A stretch of DNA of 64,000 bases from Paraperlucidibaca baekdonensis (GCF_003387535.1 NZ_QUNR01000002.1:420514-484513); one strand, 5' to 3'. Positions 1 to 9,190 are shown, counted from the stretch's first letter. A program made the numbers and translations. Notes: generated by a model from the sequence alone, not told the origin.

Positions 1-1
1 C

Positions 2-1435
2 TTTCGTGATCATGCCAATCAGCGCAACACGCGCTTTGTCGGCAATGTCGGCGTGCAACTGAGCCCGCAACTGGAAAATCGCACCTATGTGACGGTGGTT
101 GATACCGACTCGGAGCTGCCGGGCAATTTGACTTACGCCGCCCTCAAAGCCAATCCGCGTCAAGCCGAGGCTGGCAGTCTTAATCGCGATGCCAAGCGCG
201 ACTTTCAGCTCTATCGCCTCGCTAACCGTACCGCGTTGACGCATGCCGATGGCGGCGTGACTGAGTTCACCGCGTTTGCCGCGAAAAAGATGTTGTTTCA
301 TCCGTTAAGCTTTGCGCGCCTTGTGCAAAATAGTCGCGATGGCGGCATCGGCCTGCGCCACACACAACCCACGCAATGGCTTGGTGCTCAGCAAGAGCAC
401 ACCGTCGGTGTGAACTGGCGGCGCGGTCTTACTGTCGATGAGCAGTGCAGCTATGTCATCACGCCAGCAGGTCCTGGCGGCACACCGCCGGCAGTCTCAG
501 CGCCTGCCGGCACCCATCCCTGCGCCACACTGACGAAGTCCAACAAACTCACGGCCCATAACCTCGAAGCCTATGCGCAGACGCGCTGGAGCCTCACGCC
601 GAAAACCGATCTCACACTAGGCGGTCAATGGACCGATGCGCAGCGCAAAGTCGCGCCCGGTGATGTGCCGGCACCACCACGCTACGATCAGGATTATCAG
701 CGTTTCTCGCCCAAGCTTGGCGTGCTCCATCACCTCACTGCAGAAATTGACTTATATGCCAATCTCAGCGGTAGTTTTGAGCCACCAAGCTTTTCCGAGA
801 CCTTCAACAATCTGCCCTTAAAAGCCCAACGCGCGATGACCACTGAAGTCGGTGCGCGCGGTCATGTGCAAGTAGCCAATGCTAAACTCGGCTGGGATGC
901 CTCAGTCTATCGCGCCAAGATTCGCAACGAGTTGCTAGCCTTAGACGTCGGCAATAATCGCTCCGCCACCATTAACGCTGGCGAGACGCTGCACCAAGGC
1001 ATCGAGCTGGGCTTAAGTGCACGAGCGAATGCTTGGCGCGCGCAGGCCAGCTATCTCTACAACGATTTCCGCTTTGTCCGCGATGCCAGCGTTGGCAATA
1101 ACCGCATTGCCGGTGTGCCCGATCACGTATTGAATGCCGAAGCCGCGGTAAAACTCCCCGGCGATGTCTGGTTTGGCCCCACGTTGCAGTCGGCTTCGCG
1201 TGCCTGGGTCGATCACAGCAATACCCTGGCGGCACCGGGCTATAGCGTCTTTGGCCTCAAGCTCAACCAATCCTTGAGCAATGGTGTGGCGTGGTTTGTC
1301 GAGGGCCGTAACCTCGGTGATAAGCGCTACGCCAACACCACCGGCGTGATTTTTGATGCCAATGGCGCGGATGCTGCGCAATTTAGCCCCGGCGATGGCC
1401 GTGCGGTGTATGTTGGCGTGAGCAAGGCTTACTAA
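2..1435 (+). CDS. TonB-dependent outer-membrane receptor, C-terminal part
   Basis: The frame is open from base 2, so the gene begins upstream of the window; the GTG at 53 is probably internal. The visible 477 residues read as the beta-barrel of a TonB-dependent receptor: alternating amphipathic strands, FSPKLGVLHHLTAEIDLYAN-type barrel repeats, a late FVEGRNLGDKRYAN motif typical of the last strands, and a terminal aromatic residue (Tyr) as expected of BAM substrates. The plug and TonB box are outside the window. The stop overlaps the start of the PepSY gene (TAATG), so the two are likely translationally coupled. That pairing is common for ferric-siderophore or metal uptake, which is an inference; the ligand cannot be read. 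Confidence 0.85.
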   Translation, partial: FRDHANQRNTRFVGNVGVQLSPQLENRTYVTVVDTDSELPGNLTYAALKANPRQAEAGSLNRDAKRDFQLYRLANRTALTHADGGVTEFTAFAAKKMLFHPLSFARLVQNSRDGGIGLRHTQPTQWLGAQQEHTVGVNWRRGLTVDEQCSYVITPAGPGGTPPAVSAPAGTHPCATLTKSNKLTAHNLEAYAQTRWSLTPKTDLTLGGQWTDAQRKVAPGDVPAPPRYDQDYQRFSPKLGVLHHLTAEIDLYANLSGSFEPPSFSETFNNLPLKAQRAMTTEVGARGHVQVANAKLGWDASVYRAKIRNELLALDVGNNRSATINAGETLHQGIELGLSARANAWRAQASYLYNDFRFVRDASVGNNRIAGVPDHVLNAEAAVKLPGDVWFGPTLQSASRAWVDHSNTLAAPGYSVFGLKLNQSLSNGVAWFVEGRNLGDKRYANTTGVIFDANGADAAQFSPGDGRAVYVGVSKAY

Positions 1436-2880
1436 TGGCGGCGCTCATGCGCTGGCATCGCTTGTTGGCGCTGTTGGTGGTTGTGCCATTGATGGCCTGG
1501 TCGCTGACCGGGCTATTGCACCCGATCATGGCGCGCTGGCAGCCCTCAGCGGCGGCCATGATGCCACCGAGCGAGATCATCTCAACGGTAAGCTGGCAGG
1601 GCGTGCCGGCTCCAGCGCAGGTCTTGCCTGCCGCACTGGCCTTGCACGAGCTGCGGCCACTGACTTGGCAGGGTGAGGCCTATTGGGCCGCGCTCACCGC
1701 CGATGACCAACGCCGCTATTTCCGTGCCCGTGATGGCCAGCCCAGTGCCATCGAGCCAACGCTGATGACGGCCTTAGCACGGCACTTCACAGGCATCAGT
1801 TCGGGCGAGCCAAGGCTTACGCTGGTCAACACATTTAGCGATGAATACCCGTTTGTGAATCGCTACCTGCCGGTCTGGCGCGTGGCGTTTTCGGGTCACG
1901 ATACGGTGGCGTTTATCGAGCCCCGTGGTCTGCGCTTGGCGGCATTGAGCGACTCCTGGAAAACGTGTTTTAGTGGGCTATTTTCGCAGCTGCACAACTG
2001 GCGATTTTGGCCGCATGAGCCCTCGCGAGATATCGCGATGGCGCTGGTGTTGAGTGTGGGCTTGATGGTCGTGCTCACTGGTCTTGTGCGCCTACTGCGT
2101 GGCTCATTGCCCGCGCGTCGTCTGCATGCCATGCCAACCTCGCGGCGCTGGCATCGTCGACTCGCTTGGCTTGTCGCGCTTGGTGCTATTGCCTCCATGA
2201 GCAGTGGCGTTTTCCATGTCCTAGCGATCAATAAGTCTCAGCCGGGCTTTACCGCGCAACCTGCCCGAGTGGCTTTTAGCGCCGCACAAGTGCGCACCGT
2301 GCCGCCAGCGTTGGGCCTGATCGGCGAGCGCAGGCTAGTGGTTGCCAGCAACGATGGGCCACTGTGGTTAAGCTATGCCAAATTGCCTGCCGTAGCAGTA
2401 GCCTCGACTGTCGCCGCCGAGCATGCCGAGCACGCTAGTGGTCATGCCAAGGCCGAGTTATTGATGCAGGTGCAGCGCGCCGATACCGCACAAGCGTTAA
2501 CACTGGAGCGCTATCTCGGCGAACTGGCCGCCGATGTGTTGGCGCAATACCCCGGTGCGCGCATCATCAGTACACAGGCGATTACGCGCTTTATGCCGGA
2601 GTATGGCTTTGTGCAAAAGCGCTTGCCGGTCTACCAATTGAGCCTCGATACACCTGATCACACGACGATTTATATTGACCCCATCGATGCCGTGGTGAGC
2701 TCGGTGGTCAACGATTTATCGCGTGCCGAGGGCTTCAGCTTTGCCTATTTGCACAAAGCCACGTGGCTGGATTTTTTAGGTAAAGGCACGCGGGATGCGG
2801 TATTGGGATTGCAGGCGCTAGGCGTTTTGGTCATGGCCTGTCTTGGGCTCTGGCTAGCGAGACGCCGGCGCATGAGCTAA
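1435..2880 (+). CDS. PepSY-domain membrane protein (PepSY-associated TM family)
   Basis: This 481-residue protein has an N-terminal membrane anchor (about residues 8-27), two central helices (about 198-219 and 240-262) and a C-terminal helix (about 455-475), with periplasmic PepSY-like segments between them. This four-helix layout is that of the PepSY_TM family, often encoded beside TonB receptors and thought to act as inner-membrane ferric-siderophore reductases or accessory proteins. The histidine-rich patch AEHAEHASGHAKAE (about residue 325) is a possible metal-binding loop. The start codon shares one base with the receptor stop. The family is clear, the reductase role is inferred. Confidence 0.8.
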   Translation: MAALMRWHRLLALLVVVPLMAWSLTGLLHPIMARWQPSAAAMMPPSEIISTVSWQGVPAPAQVLPAALALHELRPLTWQGEAYWAALTADDQRRYFRARDGQPSAIEPTLMTALARHFTGISSGEPRLTLVNTFSDEYPFVNRYLPVWRVAFSGHDTVAFIEPRGLRLAALSDSWKTCFSGLFSQLHNWRFWPHEPSRDIAMALVLSVGLMVVLTGLVRLLRGSLPARRLHAMPTSRRWHRRLAWLVALGAIASMSSGVFHVLAINKSQPGFTAQPARVAFSAAQVRTVPPALGLIGERRLVVASNDGPLWLSYAKLPAVAVASTVAAEHAEHASGHAKAELLMQVQRADTAQALTLERYLGELAADVLAQYPGARIISTQAITRFMPEYGFVQKRLPVYQLSLDTPDHTTIYIDPIDAVVSSVVNDLSRAEGFSFAYLHKATWLDFLGKGTRDAVLGLQALGVLVMACLGLWLARRRRMS

Positions 2881-2911
2881 AATTATTGCCTCTAAGGATG
2901 AGATTGCTGCC

Positions 2912-3691
2912 ATGACTTCAGCTGTGTTTATTACGGGTGCCGCTGCCGGCATTGGTCGCGCTGTGGCGCTTGAGTTTGCCCATCAGGGTTGGTTTGTTGG
3001 TGCTGGCGATCTCGATGAAGTGGGCTTGGCCTCGCTAAAAGCCGAGATTGGCGAGGCGCGCTGCTTCACCACAGCACTCAATGTCACTGATGCCAAACAG
3101 TGGAATAAGGCCTTGGCCGCATTCACTAAAGTCTCCGGCGGCCGCCTCGATGTATTGGTCAATAACGCCGGTATTCTGAGCGCCGGTGCATTCCATGAGA
3201 TCCCCTTGACGCGCCACCAGCAGATCATCGACATCAACGTCAATGGCGTGTTGGCGGGCTGCCACGCGGCCTATCCTTATTTGGTGAAAACGCCAAAGTC
3301 CGTGGTCATTAACATGGCCTCGGCTTCGGCGATTTATGGCCAGCCCGGCTTGGCGAGCTACTCGACCAGCAAATTTGCTGTGCGTGGATTGACTGAAGCA
3401 CTCGACAGCGAATGGGCGGTGCAAGGCATTCGCGTGAAAAGCATTTGGCCGCTATTTGTGCAAACCAATATGGTCACCGGCTTAGGCAATATGCCGAGCG
3501 TGAAGTCATTGGGCATTAAGCTCAATTCCGATGATGTCGCGCGCGCCGTCTGGTATGCCGCCAATGATCGTGGCGCAACCAGCCCCGTGCATTACCCCGT
3601 GGGTTTGCAAACCAAGGTGCTGAGTTTGGCGGTGAAGTTATCGCCAGCGTGGATGAGTCGCTGGATCAATCAGCGCATGACCAGCGACTAA
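2912..3691 (+). CDS. short-chain dehydrogenase/reductase
   Basis: A 259-residue classical SDR. The cofactor motif TGAAAGIG is at residues 8-15, NNAG near residue 86, and the catalytic YSTSK has Tyr150 and Lys154. An Asp (GDLDE) follows the second beta strand, which usually indicates NAD(H) preference. It starts 31 bp after the PepSY gene on the same strand, so it could be co-transcribed. It ends overlapping the convergent hydrolase gene by four bases. The substrate cannot be told from sequence. Confidence 0.88.
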   Translation: MTSAVFITGAAAGIGRAVALEFAHQGWFVGAGDLDEVGLASLKAEIGEARCFTTALNVTDAKQWNKALAAFTKVSGGRLDVLVNNAGILSAGAFHEIPLTRHQQIIDINVNGVLAGCHAAYPYLVKTPKSVVINMASASAIYGQPGLASYSTSKFAVRGLTEALDSEWAVQGIRVKSIWPLFVQTNMVTGLGNMPSVKSLGIKLNSDDVARAVWYAANDRGATSPVHYPVGLQTKVLSLAVKLSPAWMSRWINQRMTSD

Positions 3692-4239
3692 ACGCTTTTG
3701 ACCAAGGCCTGGAACGCGCGAAAGCGCGGGTCTAGGCTATCGTGAATCCATTCAAAGCCAGCCATTTCTACGCTAATGATGCGCGCGCCGGCATCCCGCA
3801 AGCGCGCCATGGCCGCGGCTTTATCGCTGGCGTGGCGTGAGCCACAAGCCTCAGCCACCACCCAGACCTCGCGCCCGCTCATCAGCACGCCGAGTGCCGT
3901 TTGTAGCAGGCAGACATGCGCCTCGCAGCCAAACATCACCACCTGTGTGGCGCCGGCGGGTAGGGCATCGAGTAGGCCTGCGTGACAGGCATCGAAATGA
4001 ACTTTCTCAATTTCGCCGGTCACCAGTGCGCGCACGGTGGCATCGGTCGGGCCGAGTTTTTCGGGACGATGCACGGTGCTCAAGCGTGGCACATCGAGCA
4101 GTTCGGCCATGCGCAGTAAGCGCTGCGCCTGTGCTAAAACCGCGGCGCCATCATAGATGGCCGGCACGAGGCGACCCTGCAAATCAACAGCCACCACCAC
4201 ACTGGTTTTTGCGCTCAGTAACATCGCCATCACCTCCAC
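3688..4239 (-). CDS. isochorismatase-family cysteine hydrolase
   Basis: A 183-residue cysteine hydrolase of the isochorismatase/YcaC-like superfamily. The catalytic triad can be placed: Asp in VAVDLQGRL near the N-terminus, Lys in EKVHFDAC, and the nucleophile Cys in FGCEAHVC followed by LLQTALGV. Such enzymes hydrolyse amides or vinyl ethers, but the substrate is unknown. The start is uncertain because Met codons occur at residues 1, 4 and 6. It is convergent with and overlaps the SDR gene by four bases. Confidence 0.82.
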   Translation of the reverse strand: MEVMAMLLSAKTSVVVAVDLQGRLVPAIYDGAAVLAQAQRLLRMAELLDVPRLSTVHRPEKLGPTDATVRALVTGEIEKVHFDACHAGLLDALPAGATQVVMFGCEAHVCLLQTALGVLMSGREVWVVAEACGSRHASDKAAAMARLRDAGARIISVEMAGFEWIHDSLDPRFRAFQALVKSV

Positions 4240-4323
4240 TACGAATGCAACTCAGGCTACACTCGATGCATCATTTTCGGCTAGTACGACTTCTGGCTAG
4301 CCCCGCATGCAGGAGAGTCGTTC

Positions 4324-4992
4324 ATGTCGTTAGCCATGTTGGAAGCGCTGAGCTGGTTGGCCGTGGCGGCAACGATTGCCTTACTCACGCTCTATGAGTT
4401 TCGTTTTGCCATTCGCTCGCGCCGACCCACGGAGCGCGTGGCGCGCCAAGCCCACGAAACATTACGCGAGGAATGGTTCGCGACCGTCAGCACCACACCA
4501 GGCACCGAAGTCTTAGCCGTGCAAACCCTGCGCAACTCCTTAATGTCCGCCAGTGTCACGGCTTCCACCGCAGTGCTCGGCCTGATGGGCGCGGTGACGC
4601 TATCGGCGCCGTTATTTCGCGAGAGCCTCATGGACGGCAGCATGCCATTGTTCACGCCGCGCTTAGCGTTGGAGCTGGTGCTCTTGGTGCTGCTCTTGTC
4701 ATCGCTGATTTCCTCGGCCATGGCGGTGCGCTATTACACGCATGCTGGCTTTATTGGCGCCATGCCCGTGGGTTCGGCCTCGCGTGAGCGCTGGTCGGCC
4801 ACGGGTGGTTTGTATGTGCGCCGCGCTGGCGTGCTGTATGGCCGTGGCCTGCGCAATTTGATTTTGCTATCGCCCGTGCTCACCGGCATTGTTTATCCGC
4901 TCGCCGGACCGGTCGCGGCCTTGCTGGTGGTGCGCGGCTTGCAACGCTTTGATCGCTTCAGCAAACAAACGCGCAATAAGCATCACCCGTAA
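4324..4992 (+). CDS. DUF599-family membrane protein
   Basis: A 222-residue protein with about four transmembrane helices (near residues 5-22, 75-95, 112-133 and 180-205). The stretch EEWFATVSTTPGTEVLAVQT followed by LRNSLMSASVTAST matches the DUF599 pattern, in which a conserved basic segment precedes an LRNSLM motif. Function is unknown. A GAG-containing leader (CAGGAGAG) sits before the ATG. A strong terminator follows the stop. Confidence 0.8.
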   Translation: MSLAMLEALSWLAVAATIALLTLYEFRFAIRSRRPTERVARQAHETLREEWFATVSTTPGTEVLAVQTLRNSLMSASVTASTAVLGLMGAVTLSAPLFRESLMDGSMPLFTPRLALELVLLVLLLSSLISSAMAVRYYTHAGFIGAMPVGSASRERWSATGGLYVRRAGVLYGRGLRNLILLSPVLTGIVYPLAGPVAALLVVRGLQRFDRFSKQTRNKHHP

Positions 4993-4995
4993 AGC

Positions 4996-5025
4996 AAAAC
5001 GCCGCCCAGATGAGGCGGCGTTTTT
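4996..5025 (+). terminator. rho-independent terminator after the DUF599 gene
   Basis: An 11-bp perfect stem (AAAACGCCGCC with GGCGGCGTTTT) closes a short loop and runs into five T residues just after the stop codon. Because the stem is flanked by A and T runs it could also serve the convergent alcohol dehydrogenase gene on the minus strand. Confidence 0.9.
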
Positions 5026-5057
5026 GTATCTAGCGGTGCTTTTATATCCAGCGGTGC

Positions 5058-6272
5058 TTAGGCCGCCGCCACCACGCCATCGAGCACCTGATGTACGTCA
5101 GTCGCGACCATGTAGCGCGGTACATGGTACATCCCGTGCGCCTCGGTGAGGGCATCATGGGCAATGCGCTGATAATCAGTGCGCTTGATTAAGTCGCCTT
5201 GATGCTTCAACGGCAGGCGCGCGAGCAGGTCATCGACAGCGTTTAACAAGGCCGAGGTGGCGACCGAGTCGCTATCGTGTGTGCTGGCGACATCGAGCTC
5301 ACGGGCGAGTTGGGCAAATTTTTTCCGGCAGCTGCTGGCATTAAAGCGCAGCACATGGGGCAGTACCATGGCATTGGCGCGGCCATGCGGCACGCCATAA
5401 TTGGCACCGAGCTGGTGCGCAATCGCATGCACATAACCCACCGCCGTGGTATTCAAACAAATGCCGGCATAGTGCGATGCCAACGCCATGGCCTCGCGCG
5501 CCGCGAGATTTTTCGGCTCCGTGCAGGCGGTTTCAAGGTGCTTGAATATCATGCGAATGGCCGTGCGATTGTAGTTGTCAGTCTCGACATTGGCAAAGCC
5601 ACTGACCCAGCCCTCTAGCGCGTGGGTGAGGGCATCGATACCGGTCTCCGCGGTCACTGAAGCGGGCATGCCCTGAGTAATGAGCGGATCAAGTGCCGTC
5701 GCTTGCGGCACCATGGCGGGATCAACGATCAGCGCTTTGATGTGCGTGGCGCTATCGGAAATGACGGCCGCGACGCTGGCCTCTGATCCAGTGCCTGAGG
5801 TCGAGGTGACGACAAAAAAGGGCAGTGCGGGTTGGCGACCTTTGAGTACGCCGACGAGTTGTTGAGGCGTTTTACCGGTAGCGGCTGAGAGAGCAATCAC
5901 CTTGCCCGCATCAATCGCCGAGCCACCGCCGACCACCAAAATGGCATCGGCACGTGCGGCCTGGCAAGCGGCTAAGCCAGCCTCGACAATATCGAATGTA
6001 GGGTCAGGGCGCACACCGGTAAAGAGTGTGGTCTCAACGCCGTGGCTGTGTAGCTCAGTAATCAGCGGGTCAATGGTGCCAAGCTTTGCTAATACATCAT
6101 CGGTGATGACCATGACGCGGCGTAGGCCTTGATCGGCCATGCTGCGGCACAGTCGTTGTGCCGAGCCCTCGCCAAGCAGCACCAGTGGCCGTGGCATCGG
6201 TAAAATAGTGATGATGAGGCGCAGTGCGCTCAGTTTTGGTAATGATTTCAAACGATTAACAATGGCAGACAT
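5058..6272 (-). CDS. iron-containing alcohol dehydrogenase
   Basis: A 404-residue class III (Fe-type) alcohol dehydrogenase. The nucleotide-binding motif GGGSAIDAGK is near residue 116, and metal-ligand regions include DALTHALEGWVS and YGVPHGRANAMVLPHVLRFN. It is likely cytosolic and oxidises or reduces alcohols and aldehydes with NAD(P). The first Met is used; an internal Met near residue 26 (MPRPLVLLGEG) is an alternative and would start closer to the usual family N-terminus. It is transcribed toward the shared terminator. Confidence 0.9.
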   Translation of the reverse strand: MSAIVNRLKSLPKLSALRLIITILPMPRPLVLLGEGSAQRLCRSMADQGLRRVMVITDDVLAKLGTIDPLITELHSHGVETTLFTGVRPDPTFDIVEAGLAACQAARADAILVVGGGSAIDAGKVIALSAATGKTPQQLVGVLKGRQPALPFFVVTSTSGTGSEASVAAVISDSATHIKALIVDPAMVPQATALDPLITQGMPASVTAETGIDALTHALEGWVSGFANVETDNYNRTAIRMIFKHLETACTEPKNLAAREAMALASHYAGICLNTTAVGYVHAIAHQLGANYGVPHGRANAMVLPHVLRFNASSCRKKFAQLARELDVASTHDSDSVATSALLNAVDDLLARLPLKHQGDLIKRTDYQRIAHDALTEAHGMYHVPRYMVATDVHQVLDGVVAAA

Positions 6273-6409
6273 GACACGTAACTCTCAGGCTAGGTTGACC
6301 GGAAAGTCACGCTACCGTGTCATTGCGTATTCGGCAAGCAGAAATTGTCTGACAATTACCTTGCGTGCCATGCCGCGCGTAAATCGCATCGGCATAGCAC
6401 ATCGACGCC

Positions 6410-6760
6410 TTACTGGGCGGGCGTGGGTAATGCCGCCGGATTGGCCACTAAATCGCGGTAGTCGGTTTCGGCTTTGCTGATTTGCTCAGCGCCTTTGTCG
6501 ACGTTAACCTGACCACGTTCGAGCTGCTCTTTACCACGATTAATCAGCTTTTCGCCTTTCTCAATATCGGCTTGGCCGCGAGCCATTTCTTTTTCGCCCT
6601 CGGCTTTTAAGATCGCACCGGCCTGCCAGTCTTTCTTCACCGCGGCGTATTCGCTCACGCGGGTACCCAAAATATCGGCAAATGTGGGTTCTGGTGTGGT
6701 GGCACAACCAGATAAAACTAACGCACCTAAGGACAAGCAAAGGAGTGAGGTGTTGCGCAT
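6410..6760 (-). CDS. small lipoprotein with helical repeat region
   Basis: This 116-residue protein has a lipoprotein signal with lipobox LSGC (Cys19). The mature part contains imperfect repeats rich in Lys, Glu and Gly (ARGQADIEKGEKLINRGKEQ, then LERGQVNVDKG), predicting a charged amphipathic helix. No enzyme motif is visible. It is likely an envelope lipoprotein of unknown function, lying alone between the alcohol dehydrogenase and the sbtB-like gene. Confidence 0.75.
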   Translation of the reverse strand: MRNTSLLCLSLGALVLSGCATTPEPTFADILGTRVSEYAAVKKDWQAGAILKAEGEKEMARGQADIEKGEKLINRGKEQLERGQVNVDKGAEQISKAETDYRDLVANPAALPTPAQ

Positions 6761-6927
6761 AATGATCTCGTTTTATAAACAGAAAGTGTTGGCGAGGCGC
6801 CAGTGAAACCATGAAGCCCGCGAGGGTGAACGGTGCGGGCTACATTAATTTCGCGCAAGATATTAGCATAAGCGCTGTGCCAACCGTGTGCGCTGATTGC
6901 CGCCTAATGCTAACTATTTTGGCGTGG

Positions 6928-7230
6928 CTAAAACTTCTCTGGGCGCAAAACCGCAATATCATGCGTGAACAAAATCATCGCGTAATTATCGTAGTAGTGG
7001 GCTTGCAAGTACGCGCTAATAGCCTCTGCTGTGGCGGCATTGCACACCACCTCAATGCGGATATTGCCATTGGCCTCCCAGCCGGCATGGCGCACACCGC
7101 GGCCACCTTTGCCGCGCGCATCGGTGATGGTGTAGCCGTTGGCGCCCAAGCGCTCAATCTCGCGAATCAGCACGGTTTCTAATGCCGCCTCGGTAATCAC
7201 CGTGAGCAGTGTGCGGGTTGCCTGTGTCAT
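6928..7230 (-). CDS. sbtB: SbtB-like PII-family signalling protein
   Basis: This 100-residue PII-like protein has the core GANGYTITDARGKGGRGVRH followed by a segment ending NIRIEVVC, matching the T-loop region of SbtB. It starts MTQATRTLL at 7230, giving an ATGA overlap with the end of the upstream transporter; a longer start at 7263 would run deep into sbtA. SbtB proteins bind adenine nucleotides and gate the bicarbonate transporter SbtA. The C-terminal disulfide motif found in some cyanobacterial SbtB is absent. Coupling by overlap supports a functional pair. Confidence 0.85.
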   Translation of the reverse strand: MTQATRTLLTVITEAALETVLIREIERLGANGYTITDARGKGGRGVRHAGWEANGNIRIEVVCNAATAEAISAYLQAHYYDNYAMILFTHDIAVLRPEKF

Positions 7231-8186
7231 GGCGTTAAGCCTCCCCAAGTGGCGTGGGCCCATTCGGCCATCGCGTAATACAGTGGAATACCGAAGATGA
7301 CATTGAAGGGGAATGTCACGCCCAGCGAGGCAGTCAATGACAGGGTGGGATTGGCCTCCGGTACCGAGATGCGCATGACCGCCGGTACGGCGATGTAGGA
7401 GGCGCTGGCGGCGAGTGTGGCGAGCATGGCCGTGCCGCCAATCGACAGGCCAAGTGCGAGCGCCAAGCCCGTACCAATCACCGATGACAGCAGCGGCATC
7501 GCCACACCAAAGACCACAATAAATAGGCCGTATTGGCGCAGGCTGCCCACTTGTGTGGCGGTGATTAAGCCCATTTCGAGTAAAAATAGCGCGAGCATGC
7601 CCTTAAATAAGTCGAAAAATAACGGCTTGATGCCAATTAATCCCTCGGGACCAGCCGCCCAGCCAATGAGCAAGCCGCCGACCAACAGCACAATGCTTTT
7701 GCCCAAAAACACCTCATGTGCCACGTCGCCCCAGCGCGTTTGCCGGGAAATGCCGCGCGCCAGCACAATGCCCACCAAAATAGCCGGCACCTCAAGCAGC
7801 ACCAGCAGCAACGGCATATGCTCTTCAAAGGCGATCTGGCGTGAGCCCAAATACGCCACCGCCACCGCATAGGTACCAACACTCACCGAGCCATAGTGCG
7901 CGGCAATGGCGGCGGCATCGGCGCGCGAGAAACGCCCGAGCAGGCGCAATACCGGAAAAGCCAGCAGGGCAAGTGCCACGCCCATGACAATCACCGCCAG
8001 CATATCGGGCAGCAGGTTAGTCAGTGGTTGCTTGGCCAGCTCCACGCCGCCTTTGAGGCCAATCGCCAAGAGCAGCAGAATGCTGACGAACTCATAAATC
8101 GCCGCCGGCAAACGCAGCTCAGCGCGCAGCAGCCCCGAGATCAGGCCGAGCAGGAAAAACAAGATGATGGGGTCGAGCATGCTCAT
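7227..8186 (-). CDS. sbtA: SbtA-type sodium-dependent bicarbonate transporter
   Basis: A 319-residue polytopic membrane protein, from MSMLDPIILFFLLG, with about ten hydrophobic helices. AHYGSVSVGTYAVAVAYLGS and the duplicated inverted-repeat organisation are those of the SbtA (DUF897) family of Na+/HCO3- symporters. The immediately overlapping sbtB-like gene confirms the assignment. A longer reading from 8225 adds 13 residues without hydrophobic character. In a heterotroph this probably feeds anaplerotic carboxylation or pH balance, which is an inference. Confidence 0.88.
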   Translation of the reverse strand: MSMLDPIILFFLLGLISGLLRAELRLPAAIYEFVSILLLLAIGLKGGVELAKQPLTNLLPDMLAVIVMGVALALLAFPVLRLLGRFSRADAAAIAAHYGSVSVGTYAVAVAYLGSRQIAFEEHMPLLLVLLEVPAILVGIVLARGISRQTRWGDVAHEVFLGKSIVLLVGGLLIGWAAGPEGLIGIKPLFFDLFKGMLALFLLEMGLITATQVGSLRQYGLFIVVFGVAMPLLSSVIGTGLALALGLSIGGTAMLATLAASASYIAVPAVMRISVPEANPTLSLTASLGVTFPFNVIFGIPLYYAMAEWAHATWGGLTP

Positions 8187-8306
8187 GGATGGCTCATGGG
8201 TAATAGCGAATACGCAGTTCACCATAGCTTGGCGGATGAAAAAACTAGTGTTTGGTAATTTTTTCAGTGGGGGCTCTAGCGGCTCAAATTATCGAGCTCT
8301 AAAACG

Positions 8307-8375
8307 ACAAAACCCGCTAGGCACAAGGCTTCGCGGGTTTCGATATGTGGTAGACACTAGCAGACCATGTCAAAG
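8307..8375. other. attL: left end of the island, remnant of tRNA-Val 3' end
   Basis: Bases 8307-8365 match 59198-59256 with five mismatches. The match covers the tRNA-Val terminator and the last 18 bases of the tRNA including CCA, where 8348-8365 equals 59239-59256 exactly. A further ACCATGTCAA (8364-8373) matches the tRNA anticodon loop at 59274-59283, with about 19 intervening tRNA bases missing. This is what remains when an element integrates into the 3' half of a tRNA gene: the displaced half stays at the far end and decays. Confidence 0.85.
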
Positions 8376-8388
8376 TTTTCCCACGAGT

Positions 8389-8505
8389 TGTGCTAAAGCA
8401 CGATAAGGTACATAAAGCACCATATAAAGCTTGATTTACAGTCATTTACTGGTATTTTTGCTGTAATTGGCATGTGGCTTTTGGTGTCATTTTGGTGCTT
8501 TATGT
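8389..8505. repeat. candidate recombinase arm-binding repeats inside attL
   Basis: Immediately inside attL are repeated TAAAGC-type words (about 8394, 8414 and 8425). A 13-bp inverted repeat is also present: ACATAAAGCACCA at 8410-8422 and TGGTGCTTTATGT at 8493-8505. Clustered short direct and inverted repeats next to an attachment core are typical of tyrosine-recombinase arm sites. The rest of 8187-8593 holds no gene that I can see. The binding role is inferred. Confidence 0.5.
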
Positions 8506-8593
8506 TTGGCAAGATGGTCATTATGCACAGTTGGTTATGTGAATAATCAGCAGGCTATAAGTGACCCCTACCTACTTTTTGTGAGGAAGACAG

Positions 8594-9190
8594 ATGGCAT
8601 CACGAAGGCTCAAGAGCGGGGCGCCTGACCAAAATACATTGCCATTGAGCCTCAAGCAGCGAAGGCGCTCCACCAAGAAGCAATCTGCCTATATACCTGA
8701 GTCTTTGAGAGTTCATAGCGTCAAGCACTCCACTGCACAGATTGAAAGGCTCCCCGCCAAAATATTATTAACGTATGCGGGCTCATATGCTGATTCAAAA
8801 CTCCCAATTGCATTAAGCCCTGAGGCCGCAGCTTACCTATTAGAGATCTTTATTCCTTGTGTCTGCATTAATGGTGATGAGCGAGCGCTTATTGGCCAGA
8901 CTGAGATTTTTTGCGCTCTTTTATCAGAGCTTGATCCAGCGACAGAGGTTGCTGTTCGCTATATAGATGCGAGCAATCCATTTTCTCAAGTTCGTCTACC
9001 TCTGCATGTGCTTTTCCCTTCGATCGATCTCATAGATCAAATATCAGTAATTAATGACTTGGTGATGATGCTTTCGGGAGTCGAGTTGTCACAAGTTAAG
9101 TTAGCCAAGCTGACTGGAAAAGATCGATCTAGTATTTCTAAAGCGTTGTCTAAAAGCTCAGCATCGACGGATAACTCCTTAGATGAATAG
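8594..9190 (+). CDS. HTH-containing small protein, first gene of recombinase trio
   Basis: A 198-residue protein of no family I recognise. The N-terminus is very basic (SLKQRRRSTKKQS near residues 18-30). The C-terminal segment ELSQVKLAKLTGKDRSSISK (about 166-185) reads as a helix-turn-helix, with the recognition helix after TGKDR. It starts 68 bp after the last left-end repeat and overlaps the next gene by eight bases, so all three large ORFs form one operon. It may be a DNA-binding accessory or directionality factor for the two large recombinases downstream. GInt islands also pair large recombinases with a small HTH protein, but gene order and sizes here are not a confident match. Confidence 0.7.
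   Translation: MASRRLKSGAPDQNTLPLSLKQRRRSTKKQSAYIPESLRVHSVKHSTAQIERLPAKILLTYAGSYADSKLPIALSPEAAAYLLEIFIPCVCINGDERALIGQTEIFCALLSELDPATEVAVRYIDASNPFSQVRLPLHVLFPSIDLIDQISVINDLVMMLSGVELSQVKLAKLTGKDRSSISKALSKSSASTDNSLDE

Noticed and set aside
972-1381. Minus-strand ORFs inside the TonB receptor gene
   Set aside because: They are antisense shadows of a strongly coding plus-strand frame and have no recognisable motifs.
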